Of a DNA stretch of 60,751 nt, positions 1-8,514 are shown piece after piece. Position 1 is the stretch's first letter; every line of letters begins with the position of its first letter. The stretch is from Lachnospiraceae bacterium (GTDB lineage Bacteria; Bacillota_A; Clostridia; Lachnospirales; Lachnospiraceae), in the NCBI GenBank assembly GCA_017542725.1, contig JAFXWR010000011.1, forward strand, positions 1 through 60,751, given 5' to 3'. Position numbers and translations under genes: made by a program. The notes under the pieces were generated by a model. That model was not told where the DNA came from. It was given only the letters and a program-made list of their open reading frames with translations, and ran no database searches.

Positions 1-2
1 TA

Positions 3-530
3 AAAGAAGACTTAGGCGTGCTGATAGTTTTAGGTAGTAATAACTGTGGATATAGAGTAGAAAAGGCATTGGAAATAGGTAAAAGCAAACCATATATGAA
101 ATATTTAGTAAGTGGTGGAAATTTACATAAATCAGGAAACATAACCGAAGCAGATTTTATGGCAAATGTATTATCTGATTTGGGAATTAGTAAAGAAAAC
201 ATATATATAGAAAAGAATGCCAAGACAACTATAGAGAATATAATAATGTCAAAAGATATTATTGACAAAATTTTATCTAAAGAACAAACACATAGAGGAA
301 TCGGTATTATTACAGCAGGATTTCATATTAAAAGAACGAAAATAGTTTCGAGGCATGTACTAAGCGAAAAAAAATATGACTTATCATTTTTTTCTGCATA
401 TACTGAAAGAACTTCGCCAGATAATTGGTATAAAAGAGAAGAAGGGAAAAATATAATACTGACAGAATTAAAGAAGAGAGTAACTTATAATTTTGAAGAT
501 TATTTAAGATTTGTTTATGATAACAAATAA
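3..530 (+). CDS. DUF218 (YdcF/SanA-like) protein, 5' truncated by window edge
   Basis: The frame is open from the first bases of the window, so the true start lies upstream; a GTG at 18 is only the first candidate start inside the window. The visible part begins at the core strand LIVLGS and carries the DUF218 hallmarks: a VSGG turn, then TEADFM, then a 'GI..E.IYIEKNAKTTIEN' stretch. DUF218 proteins (YdcF, SanA, ElyC) are linked to envelope functions, but the substrate of this one is unknown. No membrane anchor is visible, though one could be in the missing part. The 3' end overlaps the MATE gene by 20 bp, so the two are probably cotranscribed. Confidence 0.75.
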   Translation, partial: KEDLGVLIVLGSNNCGYRVEKALEIGKSKPYMKYLVSGGNLHKSGNITEADFMANVLSDLGISKENIYIEKNAKTTIENIIMSKDIIDKILSKEQTHRGIGIITAGFHIKRTKIVSRHVLSEKKYDLSFFSAYTERTSPDNWYKREEGKNIILTELKKRVTYNFEDYLRFVYDNK

Positions 531-2241
531 TGTTGAGGGACAAAAATTTAAAAGAAATAAAAGCTTGATAAGGATAAAAATGCTAGAATATGTGCCAACA
601 CTTTTCTTGAGTAACATTTCAACACTTTTAATTCTGACTGTAGATGGACTTGTGGTTGGTAATTTTTTAGGATCTGATGCACTTGCATCTGTAAACATTT
701 TTTATCCAGTAACTGTACTCATGGGTGTGATTGCGGCAATAGTTTCAAATGGAACTGCAACATGTTTATCCACCTACATTGTGAAAAATGATCTTGAGGC
801 ACTTAGTTATAAAAAAAGTGCAATCAAATTTGTAGTACTAATCACAGCCATATTAATAGTTGTTTTGGAAGTACCTATTGTAGAACTTATAATCGCATCA
901 TATAATTTAGAGCCAGCGCTACATGATATGACAATGCAATATTCAGTTGGTATTATGATAGCGATGCCATTTTCACTCATATCGTCTGTTGGACTTTGTC
1001 AACTCCAAATTGTCGGAAAGATGAAAATTTTAGTCATTTTTGCGATGATAGAAGGTGTCATCAATATCGTGCTTGATATACTTTTTGTGGGTGTGTTAAA
1101 AGTAGGTGTAGGTGGAGCAGGATATGGAACAGCTTGCGCCAATATAATTAGAGCCACTTTGACAGTAATATACATGTACACAAAAACAGACATTTATAAG
1201 AATAGTAAAGTAAAATGTAAGATAGATGACATTATAGAAATAATCAGATGTGGATTACCAGAAGCATCAAGTATATTAGTAAAAGCTTTTCAAAGTTATA
1301 TACTTATGAGAATAATACTTCTTGCATTTGGAAAAGAAGGCGGAAGTATAAAAGGCGTCAGTGTATTTTGTTTTACCCTCGCTAATGTATTTATATCAAG
1401 TATTCAGGGCTCTATTAGGCCAATGATAAATCTTCTATATGGTGAAGAAGATAGGATTGGATTAAAAAATACTATGAGGATAGGGTATAGACTGATTACC
1501 ATCTCGTGTGTCGCAATGACTATATTGGTAATATTTAATCCTAGATTTTTCTTTGTCATACATGGTGTGCATGATGCAATGCCAGAAAGTGCATTGCTGG
1601 CTCTTAGGCTTAGTGCTCTGCAATATGTGTTTGCTGGCTACGGCACAATATTTAGAGCATATTTTGCAAATACAAAAAATTATAGTTTTGCAACAAGGGT
1701 TACACTTATAGGTAATTTATCAATGGTGGCGTTTGCCTACTTCCTATATAAGTTCTACCCTGCACCTTTTGTATTTTTGGCTGAGGCTATGACAGCAGCA
1801 TTTGTGGCTATAATTTTGATAGCAAGATACTTCTATAACGACATAAAGAGCAAAAAAGACGAATTGGAAAATAAAAAGAAATTATATCTTACAGTTAAGA
1901 GAGAAGACGCTATTGAGGCATCAAAATATATAAAACAGTATGCAAGTGAAAACTGTGTGTCAGAAGATATAGCATATAAGGTGAGCCTCTGTATGGAAGA
2001 AATGCTAGAATATGCTGAAAAGTCTCAACGAAGATTAAATTTACACACACAAATTATGATAAGTTTTAAAAATGATGGAGCGAAGTTCATAATGCTTGAT
2101 GATGGAAAATGTATAAGCTTAGATGAAAATGACGAGAATAAAAAACTTGTAACAAATAGTTATGAATTGCTCAATAAGATATCTAAATCACATGAGTACA
2201 AATATTTACTAAACCTGAACTGTACAACATTTATTTTTTAG
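511..2241 (+). CDS. MATE family exporter with C-terminal histidine-kinase-like ATPase domain
   Basis: Residues about 25-440 form a multidrug and toxin extrusion (MATE) permease with about 12 hydrophobic segments, including VGNFLGSDALASVNIFYPVT near the N terminus, typical of cation-coupled exporters. Residues about 455-576 are soluble and resemble anti-sigma serine-kinase/HATPase_c_2 domains: a helix with CMEEMLEYA in the N-box position, and MLDDGK in the position of the DxG box. The N-box Asn is not clear, so ATP binding may be lost. The fusion makes it longer than a standard MATE (about 450 aa). An in-frame ATG six bases downstream could also serve as start. It overlaps the DUF218 gene and leads into a DUF1796 and a phosphopantetheinyl transferase gene. 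Confidence 0.85.
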   Translation: MFMITNNVEGQKFKRNKSLIRIKMLEYVPTLFLSNISTLLILTVDGLVVGNFLGSDALASVNIFYPVTVLMGVIAAIVSNGTATCLSTYIVKNDLEALSYKKSAIKFVVLITAILIVVLEVPIVELIIASYNLEPALHDMTMQYSVGIMIAMPFSLISSVGLCQLQIVGKMKILVIFAMIEGVINIVLDILFVGVLKVGVGGAGYGTACANIIRATLTVIYMYTKTDIYKNSKVKCKIDDIIEIIRCGLPEASSILVKAFQSYILMRIILLAFGKEGGSIKGVSVFCFTLANVFISSIQGSIRPMINLLYGEEDRIGLKNTMRIGYRLITISCVAMTILVIFNPRFFFVIHGVHDAMPESALLALRLSALQYVFAGYGTIFRAYFANTKNYSFATRVTLIGNLSMVAFAYFLYKFYPAPFVFLAEAMTAAFVAIILIARYFYNDIKSKKDELENKKKLYLTVKREDAIEASKYIKQYASENCVSEDIAYKVSLCMEEMLEYAEKSQRRLNLHTQIMISFKNDGAKFIMLDDGKCISLDENDENKKLVTNSYELLNKISKSHEYKYLLNLNCTTFIF

Positions 2242-2250
2242 ATTAATGTA

Positions 2251-3219
2251 ATGCATATAGATGATTTTGTAAAAGAACATAAAAAGAAAAAGTATATAGA
2301 TTTTATGCTTTCTATTGGACTAAATTGTAAGCCGGCGATAAATATTATGAGCAATGGTTTTAGATTTTTCTCGTCACCACTCGATTTTGTAGAAGTCAGA
2401 ACTATAGAATCTGTACTGCATCTATTTGAAAGTAAATTTGATAGTTTTTTTAGTAATTATAAAATTGACTTTAGTAAAAAGACAGCAACTGGATGCTACT
2501 GGATAGATGACCTGACGAATGAAATTTATACTATACATTTTATGAAGAAGGGCATGCCCATACTTGAATCATATAGAAAGTTCAAAGAGGCGATGAACCT
2601 TAGGGCAAAAAGATTAGATGATAGATTGAAAAAAGTCAGTAAAATTGTCATTGTGTCACAAAGGCCGGAATCAAAAGAGGAGTTGACTTGGTTTTTAAAT
2701 GAGTTTTCAAATCTTTATCCAAACTTATGTATAGATTTTATCAACATGAGAAATGATATGAAAATGAGTTTTGATGAAATTAAAGTGCTAAATGTTTTTG
2801 ATGATGGTAAGCTCTCTTACACAGAATATTCTTTCAATGACACTAGAAAATGTTTAGTAGTCCCAGAGGGTAATATTGAAATGTGGAGCAAAATACTCTT
2901 ACAATATGAAAATGACAATTTGATGCATTTGAAAAAAGACTGGCAAATATTAGGAGATAGTAACAAACAAATGTTACTATATGGCACAGATAGAAAAGTT
3001 GAGAGAATTGCAAACTGGCTTTCAAATATAGGTATAAATAATGTAAGCGTTGTAAAAAGAATTGACGACATTAATGATAAGACTGACTTGTGTATCATAC
3101 TTTGTATAGTTGATAAAAAAGCTGTTGACAAAGGAAGCGTAGACTATTTAAAAAATATATTATCTGATAGAGGGTATAAAAATATATTGGTTTGCGATGA
3201 CTATTTAAGAGTAAAGTGA
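2251..3219 (+). CDS. DUF1796 family putative papain-like cysteine peptidase
   Basis: The N-terminal region (about residues 19-75) has the DUF1796 signature: 'SIGLNCKPAINIM' with the putative nucleophile Cys followed by 'SSPLDFVEVRTIESVLHLF', the equivalent of the 'PFDW' motif. The C-terminal part (about 125-322) has alternating strand/helix patterns suggesting a Rossmann-like or glycosyltransferase-like extension, which I cannot name. The family is predicted from fold comparison to be papain-like peptidases; activity is not established. The gene lies 9 bp after the MATE gene and 1 bp before the phosphopantetheinyl transferase gene, so all three are almost certainly one transcript. Codon use matches its neighbours. 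Confidence 0.7.
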   Translation: MHIDDFVKEHKKKKYIDFMLSIGLNCKPAINIMSNGFRFFSSPLDFVEVRTIESVLHLFESKFDSFFSNYKIDFSKKTATGCYWIDDLTNEIYTIHFMKKGMPILESYRKFKEAMNLRAKRLDDRLKKVSKIVIVSQRPESKEELTWFLNEFSNLYPNLCIDFINMRNDMKMSFDEIKVLNVFDDGKLSYTEYSFNDTRKCLVVPEGNIEMWSKILLQYENDNLMHLKKDWQILGDSNKQMLLYGTDRKVERIANWLSNIGINNVSVVKRIDDINDKTDLCIILCIVDKKAVDKGSVDYLKNILSDRGYKNILVCDDYLRVK

Positions 3220-3220
3220 T

Positions 3221-3805
3221 ATGAAAATATTTGCTACAATTGATATAAGAAAATTTGAAAATGAAAAACTTTTAAATGGAGCTTTGGCAAATGCCTCTGA
3301 TTTTAGAAAGAAAAAATATGAGGCAATGAACAATCATCAAGGCAAACTTCAAGTGATTGCCAACACATATCTTTTAAATAAATGTTTAGATGAATTAAAT
3401 TTAAATGAAAAAGATATGGAATATATCGTTGAAAAGAACGGCAAGCTTAGATTTACAAATGCACCAAATGTCCATTTTAATTTATCTCACAGTAAAAATA
3501 TGTCACTTGCTGTGGTAAGCAATGTACCTGTAGGCTGTGATATACAATTTGTAGATAAGGTTGATGAAAAATTATACGACCTAGTTCTCTCGGAAAAAGA
3601 GAAAAAGTTGGTTGTAGGGGCGAGTACTACGAGCTCTGCTGAAAAATTCTATGAGTTCTGGGCTATGAAAGAGGCAATTATAAAAAAAGACGGCACAGGT
3701 CTAAGGGATAGATTAACAGATGTACACGATGATAATGTTTATATAGAAAAAAGATTTTTAAAAAGTAATGAAATTGTAGAAGAATACATACTCGCAATTA
3801 TTTAA
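3221..3805 (+). CDS. 4'-phosphopantetheinyl transferase (Sfp type) with repeat-derived insertion
   Basis: Transfers the phosphopantetheine arm of CoA to a carrier-protein serine. Family motifs are present in order: FNLSHS (86-91), GCDIQ (105-109, Mg-binding Asp) and FWAMKEAIIKKDGTGL (146-161, catalytic Glu/Lys). At 194 aa it is slightly short of typical Sfp. Residues 132-139 (VGASTTSS), between the Asp motif and WxxKEA, are encoded by a copy of the dispersed 24-bp repeat and look like an in-frame insertion in a loop. Placement next to a MATE exporter and a cysteine-peptidase-like gene hints at a secondary-metabolite role, but no synthase is in the window; general acyl-carrier activation is also possible. 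Confidence 0.88.
   Translation: MKIFATIDIRKFENEKLLNGALANASDFRKKKYEAMNNHQGKLQVIANTYLLNKCLDELNLNEKDMEYIVEKNGKLRFTNAPNVHFNLSHSKNMSLAVVSNVPVGCDIQFVDKVDEKLYDLVLSEKEKKLVVGASTTSSAEKFYEFWAMKEAIIKKDGTGLRDRLTDVHDDNVYIEKRFLKSNEIVEEYILAII
3613..3636 (+). repeat. 24-bp dispersed repeat inside phosphopantetheinyl transferase gene
   Basis: TGTAGGGGCGAG-TACTA-CGAGCTC is a copy of the family whose consensus is TGTAGGGGCGAG-N4-CGAGCCC. It is read in frame as VGASTTSS, adding eight residues without a frameshift. Confidence 0.85.
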
Positions 3806-3832
3806 TTAAGGACTCGCAAAGGAGGAAAAGTT

Positions 3833-4963
3833 ATGAGTAAGTCAAAAGTTTATTGGACAGATTTTAGGACATCGGCAATGGGGGATGGACTCCCAACAAA
3901 ACTTCAAAAGCTTATTAAAAAAGCTGGCATTGAACAAATTGATATGAAAGATAAATTTGTTGCTATTAAGATGCACTTTGGAGAACATGGAAACATTTCT
4001 TATCTAAGACCAAATTATGCAAGAGCAGTTGTGGACTTAGTTAAGTCACTTGGTGGAAAGCCATTTTTAACTGACTGTAACACCATGTATCCTGGTTCAA
4101 GAAAAAATGCATTAGAGCATCTCGAGTGTGCTTGGGAAAATGGATTCACACCTCTCACAGTAGGATGTCCACTTATAATAGCAGATGGTCTTAAAGGTCA
4201 TGATGAGGAAGAAGTGCCTGTGAATGGTGGTATAGTTACAAAAACTGCAAAAATTGGTAAGGCTATCATGGAAGCAGATGTATTCATTTCGCTCACACAT
4301 TTTAAAGGTCATGAAATGACTGGCTTTGGTGGAGCCATAAAAAATATCGGTATGGGCTCAGGAAGCCGTGCTGGTAAATGTGACCAACACAGCCAAGGTA
4401 AAGCTAATATCAATGAAGATGCGTGCCGCGCTTGCAAGAGATGTCTTAAAGAGTGTGCAAATAATGGATTAAAATTTGACGAAGCAAAAAAGAAAATGAC
4501 AGTAGATCATAATAACTGTGTAGGCTGCGGAAGATGTGTTGGTGCTTGTAATTTTGATGCTATTTATTTTGAAAATGATATCGCATTAAAAGATTTAAAT
4601 GCAAAGATGGCAGAGTACACAAAAGCAGTTGTTGATGGTAGACCTAACTTCCACATTTCTCTCATCATAGATGTATCACCAAACTGCGATTGCCATCCTG
4701 AAAATGATGCACCATTAATTCCAAACATTGGTATGTTCTGTTCATTTGACCCACTTGCACTTGATAGATGTTGCGTAGATATGGCATTAAAGCAAAAACC
4801 ATTTGAAAATACTCAGCTTACGGATGAGATGAGTAAACAAGGAGCCCATGATCACGGAGATATGTTCACAAATTCAAATCCAAACTCTGAGTGGCAGTCA
4901 TGCCTTGAGCATGCAGCAAAAATCGGTCTCGGAAATCTTGAGTACGAATTAATAAAGATGTAA
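3833..4963 (+). CDS. DUF362 domain protein with two [4Fe-4S] ferredoxin motifs
   Basis: Preceded by a strong site (AGGAGG). The protein starts with the DUF362 pattern 'KVYWTDFRTSA' and has 'HFGEHGNISYLRPNYARAVVDLV' and a 'THFKGHEMTGFGGAIKNIGMG' core. Residues about 198-240 hold two ferredoxin motifs, CRACKRCLKEC and CVGCGRCVGAC, predicting two [4Fe-4S] clusters. A Cys-rich 'SPNCDCHPENDAP' follows. Proteins of this kind are common in anaerobes, cytoplasmic, and of unknown reaction; an electron-transfer or reductase role is inferred from the clusters. It is followed by a pair of dispersed repeats in inverted orientation. Confidence 0.85.
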   Translation: MSKSKVYWTDFRTSAMGDGLPTKLQKLIKKAGIEQIDMKDKFVAIKMHFGEHGNISYLRPNYARAVVDLVKSLGGKPFLTDCNTMYPGSRKNALEHLECAWENGFTPLTVGCPLIIADGLKGHDEEEVPVNGGIVTKTAKIGKAIMEADVFISLTHFKGHEMTGFGGAIKNIGMGSGSRAGKCDQHSQGKANINEDACRACKRCLKECANNGLKFDEAKKKMTVDHNNCVGCGRCVGACNFDAIYFENDIALKDLNAKMAEYTKAVVDGRPNFHISLIIDVSPNCDCHPENDAPLIPNIGMFCSFDPLALDRCCVDMALKQKPFENTQLTDEMSKQGAHDHGDMFTNSNPNSEWQSCLEHAAKIGLGNLEYELIKM

Positions 4964-4970
4964 AAGAATG

Positions 4971-5018
4971 GGGCTCGTGAAACTCGCCCGTACATGTAGG
5001 GGCGAGCATTGCGAGCCT
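4971..5018. repeat. Head-to-head pair of the dispersed 24-bp repeat
   Basis: An inverted copy (GGGCTCGTGAAA-CTCGCCCGTACA, 4971-4994) directly abuts a forward copy (TGTAGGGGCGAG-CATTGCGAGCCT, 4995-5018), giving a 48-bp near-palindrome centred on TACA/TGTA. It fills the gap between the DUF362 and phosphodiesterase genes; the latter's Shine-Dalgarno begins at its right end. Confidence 0.9.
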
Positions 5019-5029
5019 GGAGGATAATT

Positions 5030-5575
5030 ATGAAAATGTTGATAGCATCCGACCTTCACGGTTCGACTGCATGTATAAAAAAATTATGGCAACGGTATGA
5101 CGAAGAGAAACCAGATAGGATTATTTTGCTTGGCGACCTTCTTTACCATGGTGCAAGAAATGATTTGCCAGAGGAATATAATACAAAAGAAGCTATAGAT
5201 TTACTAAATAGTAAGTCCGAGATTATAACTTGCGTTCGCGGAAATTGCGATTCAGAAGTTGACTCTATGGTTCTTGACTTTTTTGTAGAAGCACCACATA
5301 TGATTTTATCAGATAGTGGGTTAAACATTTTTATAACACATGGGCATTATTATAATACAGGACATTTGCCACCAATGAATAATATAGATATTATTCTCCA
5401 CGGACATACACATATACCAGTTTGCGAAGAGATAGAAAAAGGAAAATATTATATGAATCCAGGTTCCGTGTCAATTCCAAAAGGTGGATCCGACCATTCT
5501 TATATGATTTACGAGAATAGAAAGTTTGAATGGAAGAACCTTGATGGTAAGACATATATGGAAAAGCAATTATAA
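5030..5575 (+). CDS. YfcE/MJ0936-family metallophosphodiesterase
   Basis: A calcineurin-like phosphoesterase of the small YfcE/MJ0936 group, with all metal-binding motifs: SDLHGS near the N terminus, GDLLYHG, RGNCDSE, THGHYYN, and HGHTHIP close to a 'MNPGSVSIPKGG' end motif. These enzymes are dimanganese phosphodiesterases with broad in vitro activity; the natural substrate is unknown. I chose the ATG at 5030 because GGAGG ends seven bases upstream; an upstream in-frame TTG at 5009 lies inside the dispersed repeat and lacks a binding site. Length (181 aa) is normal. A bidirectional terminator follows. Confidence 0.88.
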   Translation: MKMLIASDLHGSTACIKKLWQRYDEEKPDRIILLGDLLYHGARNDLPEEYNTKEAIDLLNSKSEIITCVRGNCDSEVDSMVLDFFVEAPHMILSDSGLNIFITHGHYYNTGHLPPMNNIDIILHGHTHIPVCEEIEKGKYYMNPGSVSIPKGGSDHSYMIYENRKFEWKNLDGKTYMEKQL

Positions 5576-5583
5576 TTAGAAAT

Positions 5584-5614
5584 AAAAAAACCTGTGTAGC
5601 TCACAGGTTTTTTT
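5584..5614. terminator. Bidirectional intrinsic terminator
   Basis: Stem CCTGTG / CACAGG extended by A-run/T-run pairs, with a TAGCT loop. It separates the convergent phosphodiesterase (+) and MscS (-) genes and can serve both strands. Confidence 0.9.
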
Positions 5615-5623
5615 ATTTAATAA

Positions 5624-6451
5624 TTATTTATTTATCATATGTAAATCAAGTTGTGGATAAGGTATTGAAATGTTGTATTTATCAAATTTTGGTTTAATTC
5701 GCTCTTTTATACTCCAGAGACAATTTAAATAATTAGCATTTTCTGTATATGCTCTTATAGTGAAGTCTATTGAACTTGAAGCATAATCTTTTACAAACAC
5801 AACTATGTCTTCTGTCTTTACTACAAGTGGCTCTTCATTTAACACTTCAAGTAGAGCTTTCTTTACGTCTTCTATATTATTGTCGTAAGACACACCAATT
5901 GTGTATTCAACTCTTCTATATTTTTCATAAGAATAATTTATGATGGTTGCTGTGCCAACTTTATTATTTGGAATATAAACCATTTCATTTTTGTAAGTCC
6001 TCATCTTAGTAAACATAAAACTAATTACAACCACAGTGCCTTCAACACCATCTATGCTTACATAATCGCCAACTTTAAAAGGATGATTTGCAAATATGTT
6101 TATGCCATTTGCAACATTTGACATTAGATTTTGTACAGAGAGCGATATTGCTAAACCAAAGATAGAGAAGGCAGCAATTAACGAAGAAGTATTTATGCCA
6201 AGAGCACTTGCTATAATCATAATAGCAAAGAAGATTATAAGGATGTCAATTATTTTGTTTATCACCTTTGTGATATTATTATCAACTGGCAATTTGCTAA
6301 TATGACTTTTAAATATTTTATTTACAATTTTGTAGACAATATAAAAAACTACTGCGAGAAGAATGGCAAATGGCACTGCTTTAATATTCGCCCCATAAGC
6401 CTCGTTTATAGTATTCATGAAATCTTGAAAATATGATGTTGGATTTGTCAT
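5624..6451 (-). CDS. Small-conductance mechanosensitive channel (MscS family)
   Basis: Releases solutes on hypo-osmotic shock. The 275-aa protein has about three N-terminal transmembrane segments, a pore-lining TM3 with the Ala/Gly pattern 'SSLIAAFSIFGLAISLSVQNLMSNVANGI', and the MscS beta-domain 'IFANHPFKVGDYVSIDGVEGTV' with 'YIPNNKV'. Length fits a minimal MscS. It is the only minus-strand gene in the first 40 kb and faces a shared terminator, so it is a single-gene unit. Confidence 0.93.
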   Translation of the reverse strand: MTNPTSYFQDFMNTINEAYGANIKAVPFAILLAVVFYIVYKIVNKIFKSHISKLPVDNNITKVINKIIDILIIFFAIMIIASALGINTSSLIAAFSIFGLAISLSVQNLMSNVANGINIFANHPFKVGDYVSIDGVEGTVVVISFMFTKMRTYKNEMVYIPNNKVGTATIINYSYEKYRRVEYTIGVSYDNNIEDVKKALLEVLNEEPLVVKTEDIVVFVKDYASSSIDFTIRAYTENANYLNCLWSIKERIKPKFDKYNISIPYPQLDLHMINK

Positions 6452-6521
6452 AACTATCCCCCTATTTGTTATTAATTATAGCAAATTAGCGAATATTTTT
6501 GTAGTCAACAGCGTGTTTTAT

Positions 6522-6551
6522 TTGCAACATTTTTAAAATAAGTGTTATAAT
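6522..6551 (+). promoter_or_regulatory. Promoter for the DUF697 gene
   Basis: TTGCAA (6522-6527) and TATAAT (6546-6551) with 18-bp spacing and a TG one base before the -10; the AGAGG ribosome site and ATG 6568 follow. Confidence 0.7.
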
Positions 6552-6567
6552 ATAAAAAGAGGTAATT

Positions 6568-7938
6568 ATGGATCAAGAGATTTATAAAGAACTTGAATTA
6601 GAAAATCAAAGTGAAAAAGAAATAAAAAATACTATCTATGATTATGAAGAGAGTAGCATAAAGCAGGAAGATAGAAACTCCTTCGGCTATGTCATAAAAT
6701 TAATCATAGTAGTTTTTGGTCTGTTTATAATTTCCCTACTTTTAAATATAAGTGATAGGATAAGAAATTTTAATCAGTTAGCTGGCATTGTGAGCCTTGT
6801 AATATTTGCAGTGCTATTTTTATATTTCTATGTAAGACCAATACTAAATATTTATGGCATGCTTTATTTTGAAAGCAGAAATATGAATAAAAATTCTAAA
6901 ATTGCCAATGCCCATAATATAAAGACAAGGAAGAAGATCGCAGAACACATAATAAGTTTTAATCAAAATGTAAAAGATGCAGATTGGTATGACAGAGAAC
7001 TTGTAAAGGAACTTAAAATTGCAGTAGATGAAAATGATAACAGTAAAATATATTCTATACTTACAAAACTTATGAACGGAAGCATCAAGAAAGCATCAAA
7101 TAGGATGATCGTAACAAGTGCTGTTCAGTCAGGAGTTTACTCTGCGATAGTTCCATCTCAGCAACTAGATGCGCTCCTTGTAGCAGGTGTAAACTTTAAA
7201 ATGATTAGGGACATATTATTCTTATATGGATTTAGACCAACCAATGCGCGTCTTATGAAAATATTTTTAAATTCTATAATTGGTTCACTCGCAGCATATG
7301 GGATAGAGGGAAGTGGTATAGGATCATTTCTTGCAAAACTTGGTTCTCGTGCTATACCGGTAATTAATGAGAGCAGCAGTTTTTTAGTTGATGCAGGTGT
7401 GCAGGCATTTACAAATGGAACACTAACTATGTGGATAGGCTATAAGGCGATTGATTACTTGAAGAAAGAGTACAAACTTCAAGTTGTTCTTGGTGATATA
7501 GATGTGTTAGATGATGACAAAGAGTTTAATGACACAAGAAAAGAAGTTGTTGATGAATTAAAAGACAGGATGCCATTTATTAACAAAACTATATCTAAGA
7601 TGTATAGTGAGAATGATGACAAATCAAAGGCATTAAAGAAACAAGGTAAAGCAAATTCAAAAAATGAAAATACAATAGTTCTTCCTATTGATTCAAAAAA
7701 GTATCATGGTAAGAATTTTATAGATGTTGAGAAACAATTACTTGAACTCGGCTTCTTGCCTGAAAATATAAAATTTGTAAAGATAGAAAGAGGAAGAAAA
7801 GGCTTCTTCCAGCACGAAGGAGAAGTTGTAGAACTGTTGCTTGATGGTATGAGTAATGTTAATAAGGGCTATATATTTGATAAGAATACAAGAGTAGTCA
7901 TAAAGTACGCTGTATATGGTTATTTTTCAGTGAATTAA
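6568..7938 (+). CDS. Membrane protein with DUF697 domain and PASTA-like C-terminal domain
   Basis: After an acidic N terminus two transmembrane segments lie at about 41-63 and 72-92. Residues about 185-310 match the DUF697 (YcjF-like) helical domain seen also C-terminal to some GTPases, with Gly/Ala-rich hydrophobic helices. After a charged linker (about 325-370) the last 80 residues show a beta-rich module ('GKNFIDVEKQLLELGF' ... 'VVIKYAVY') with the spacing of PASTA-type folds; this is a weak structural guess. Function unknown. The gene ends 2 bp before rlmH and is probably cotranscribed with it. Confidence 0.65.
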   Translation: MDQEIYKELELENQSEKEIKNTIYDYEESSIKQEDRNSFGYVIKLIIVVFGLFIISLLLNISDRIRNFNQLAGIVSLVIFAVLFLYFYVRPILNIYGMLYFESRNMNKNSKIANAHNIKTRKKIAEHIISFNQNVKDADWYDRELVKELKIAVDENDNSKIYSILTKLMNGSIKKASNRMIVTSAVQSGVYSAIVPSQQLDALLVAGVNFKMIRDILFLYGFRPTNARLMKIFLNSIIGSLAAYGIEGSGIGSFLAKLGSRAIPVINESSSFLVDAGVQAFTNGTLTMWIGYKAIDYLKKEYKLQVVLGDIDVLDDDKEFNDTRKEVVDELKDRMPFINKTISKMYSENDDKSKALKKQGKANSKNENTIVLPIDSKKYHGKNFIDVEKQLLELGFLPENIKFVKIERGRKGFFQHEGEVVELLLDGMSNVNKGYIFDKNTRVVIKYAVYGYFSVN

Positions 7939-7940
7939 AT

Positions 7941-8414
7941 ATGAAAATTAATATTATAGCTGTTGGTAAAATTAAAGAGAAATATTTGAAAGAAGCAATT
8001 GATGAATATAAAAAAAGATTGTCTAAATTTTGTAATCTAAGCATTATAGAGGTTAATGAATCAGTTGCAAGAGTTGAAAATGATTCAAGTATAAAAAAGT
8101 CGTTAGAAGATGAAGCACAGAATATCATATCAAAGATTAAAAATGAATATGTCATTGTGCTTGATATAGAAGGAAAAGAATATTCTACAGTAGAAATAAG
8201 TGAAAAGATTAAAGAGATAACGTTGAAAGGTGCCTCTGAAATAAGTTTTATTATAGGAGGTTCATATGGACTTGATAATTCTATAAAAAAACATGCTGAC
8301 TTAAGGCTCAGCTTCTCAAGACTTACATTTCCGCATCAATTGTTTAGAGTGATATTGCTTGAGCAAATATATAGAGCATTTAAAATTATTAATAATGAAC
8401 CATATCATAAATGA
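7941..8414 (+). CDS. rlmH: 23S rRNA pseudouridine-1915 N3-methyltransferase RlmH
   Basis: SPOUT-class methyltransferase that methylates pseudouridine 1915 in helix 69 of 23S rRNA on assembled 70S ribosomes. The 157-aa length and sequence are typical: start 'MKINIIAVGKIKEKYLKEAI.EY.KRL', SAM-binding knot 'FIIGGSYGLD', and the C-terminal signature 'FSRLTFPHQLFRVILLEQIYRAFKI.NNEPYHK'. Spacing of 2 bp from the DUF697 gene suggests one transcript. Confidence 0.97.
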   Translation: MKINIIAVGKIKEKYLKEAIDEYKKRLSKFCNLSIIEVNESVARVENDSSIKKSLEDEAQNIISKIKNEYVIVLDIEGKEYSTVEISEKIKEITLKGASEISFIIGGSYGLDNSIKKHADLRLSFSRLTFPHQLFRVILLEQIYRAFKIINNEPYHK

Positions 8415-8457
8415 TAAATTTACCGCTATTTTACCACAGTTTTTACTATATAATAGT

Positions 8458-8486
8458 TTAACATTTTGACAAATATATGCTATAAT
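8458..8486 (+). promoter_or_regulatory. Promoter for cell-wall-binding repeat protein
   Basis: TTAACA (8458-8463), 17-bp spacer ending in TGC, TATAAT (8481-8486); GGAGG and ATG 8515 follow at proper distance. Confidence 0.75.
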
Positions 8487-8514
8487 TATTGTAGATAGAT
8501 GGAGGTTATTTAAT

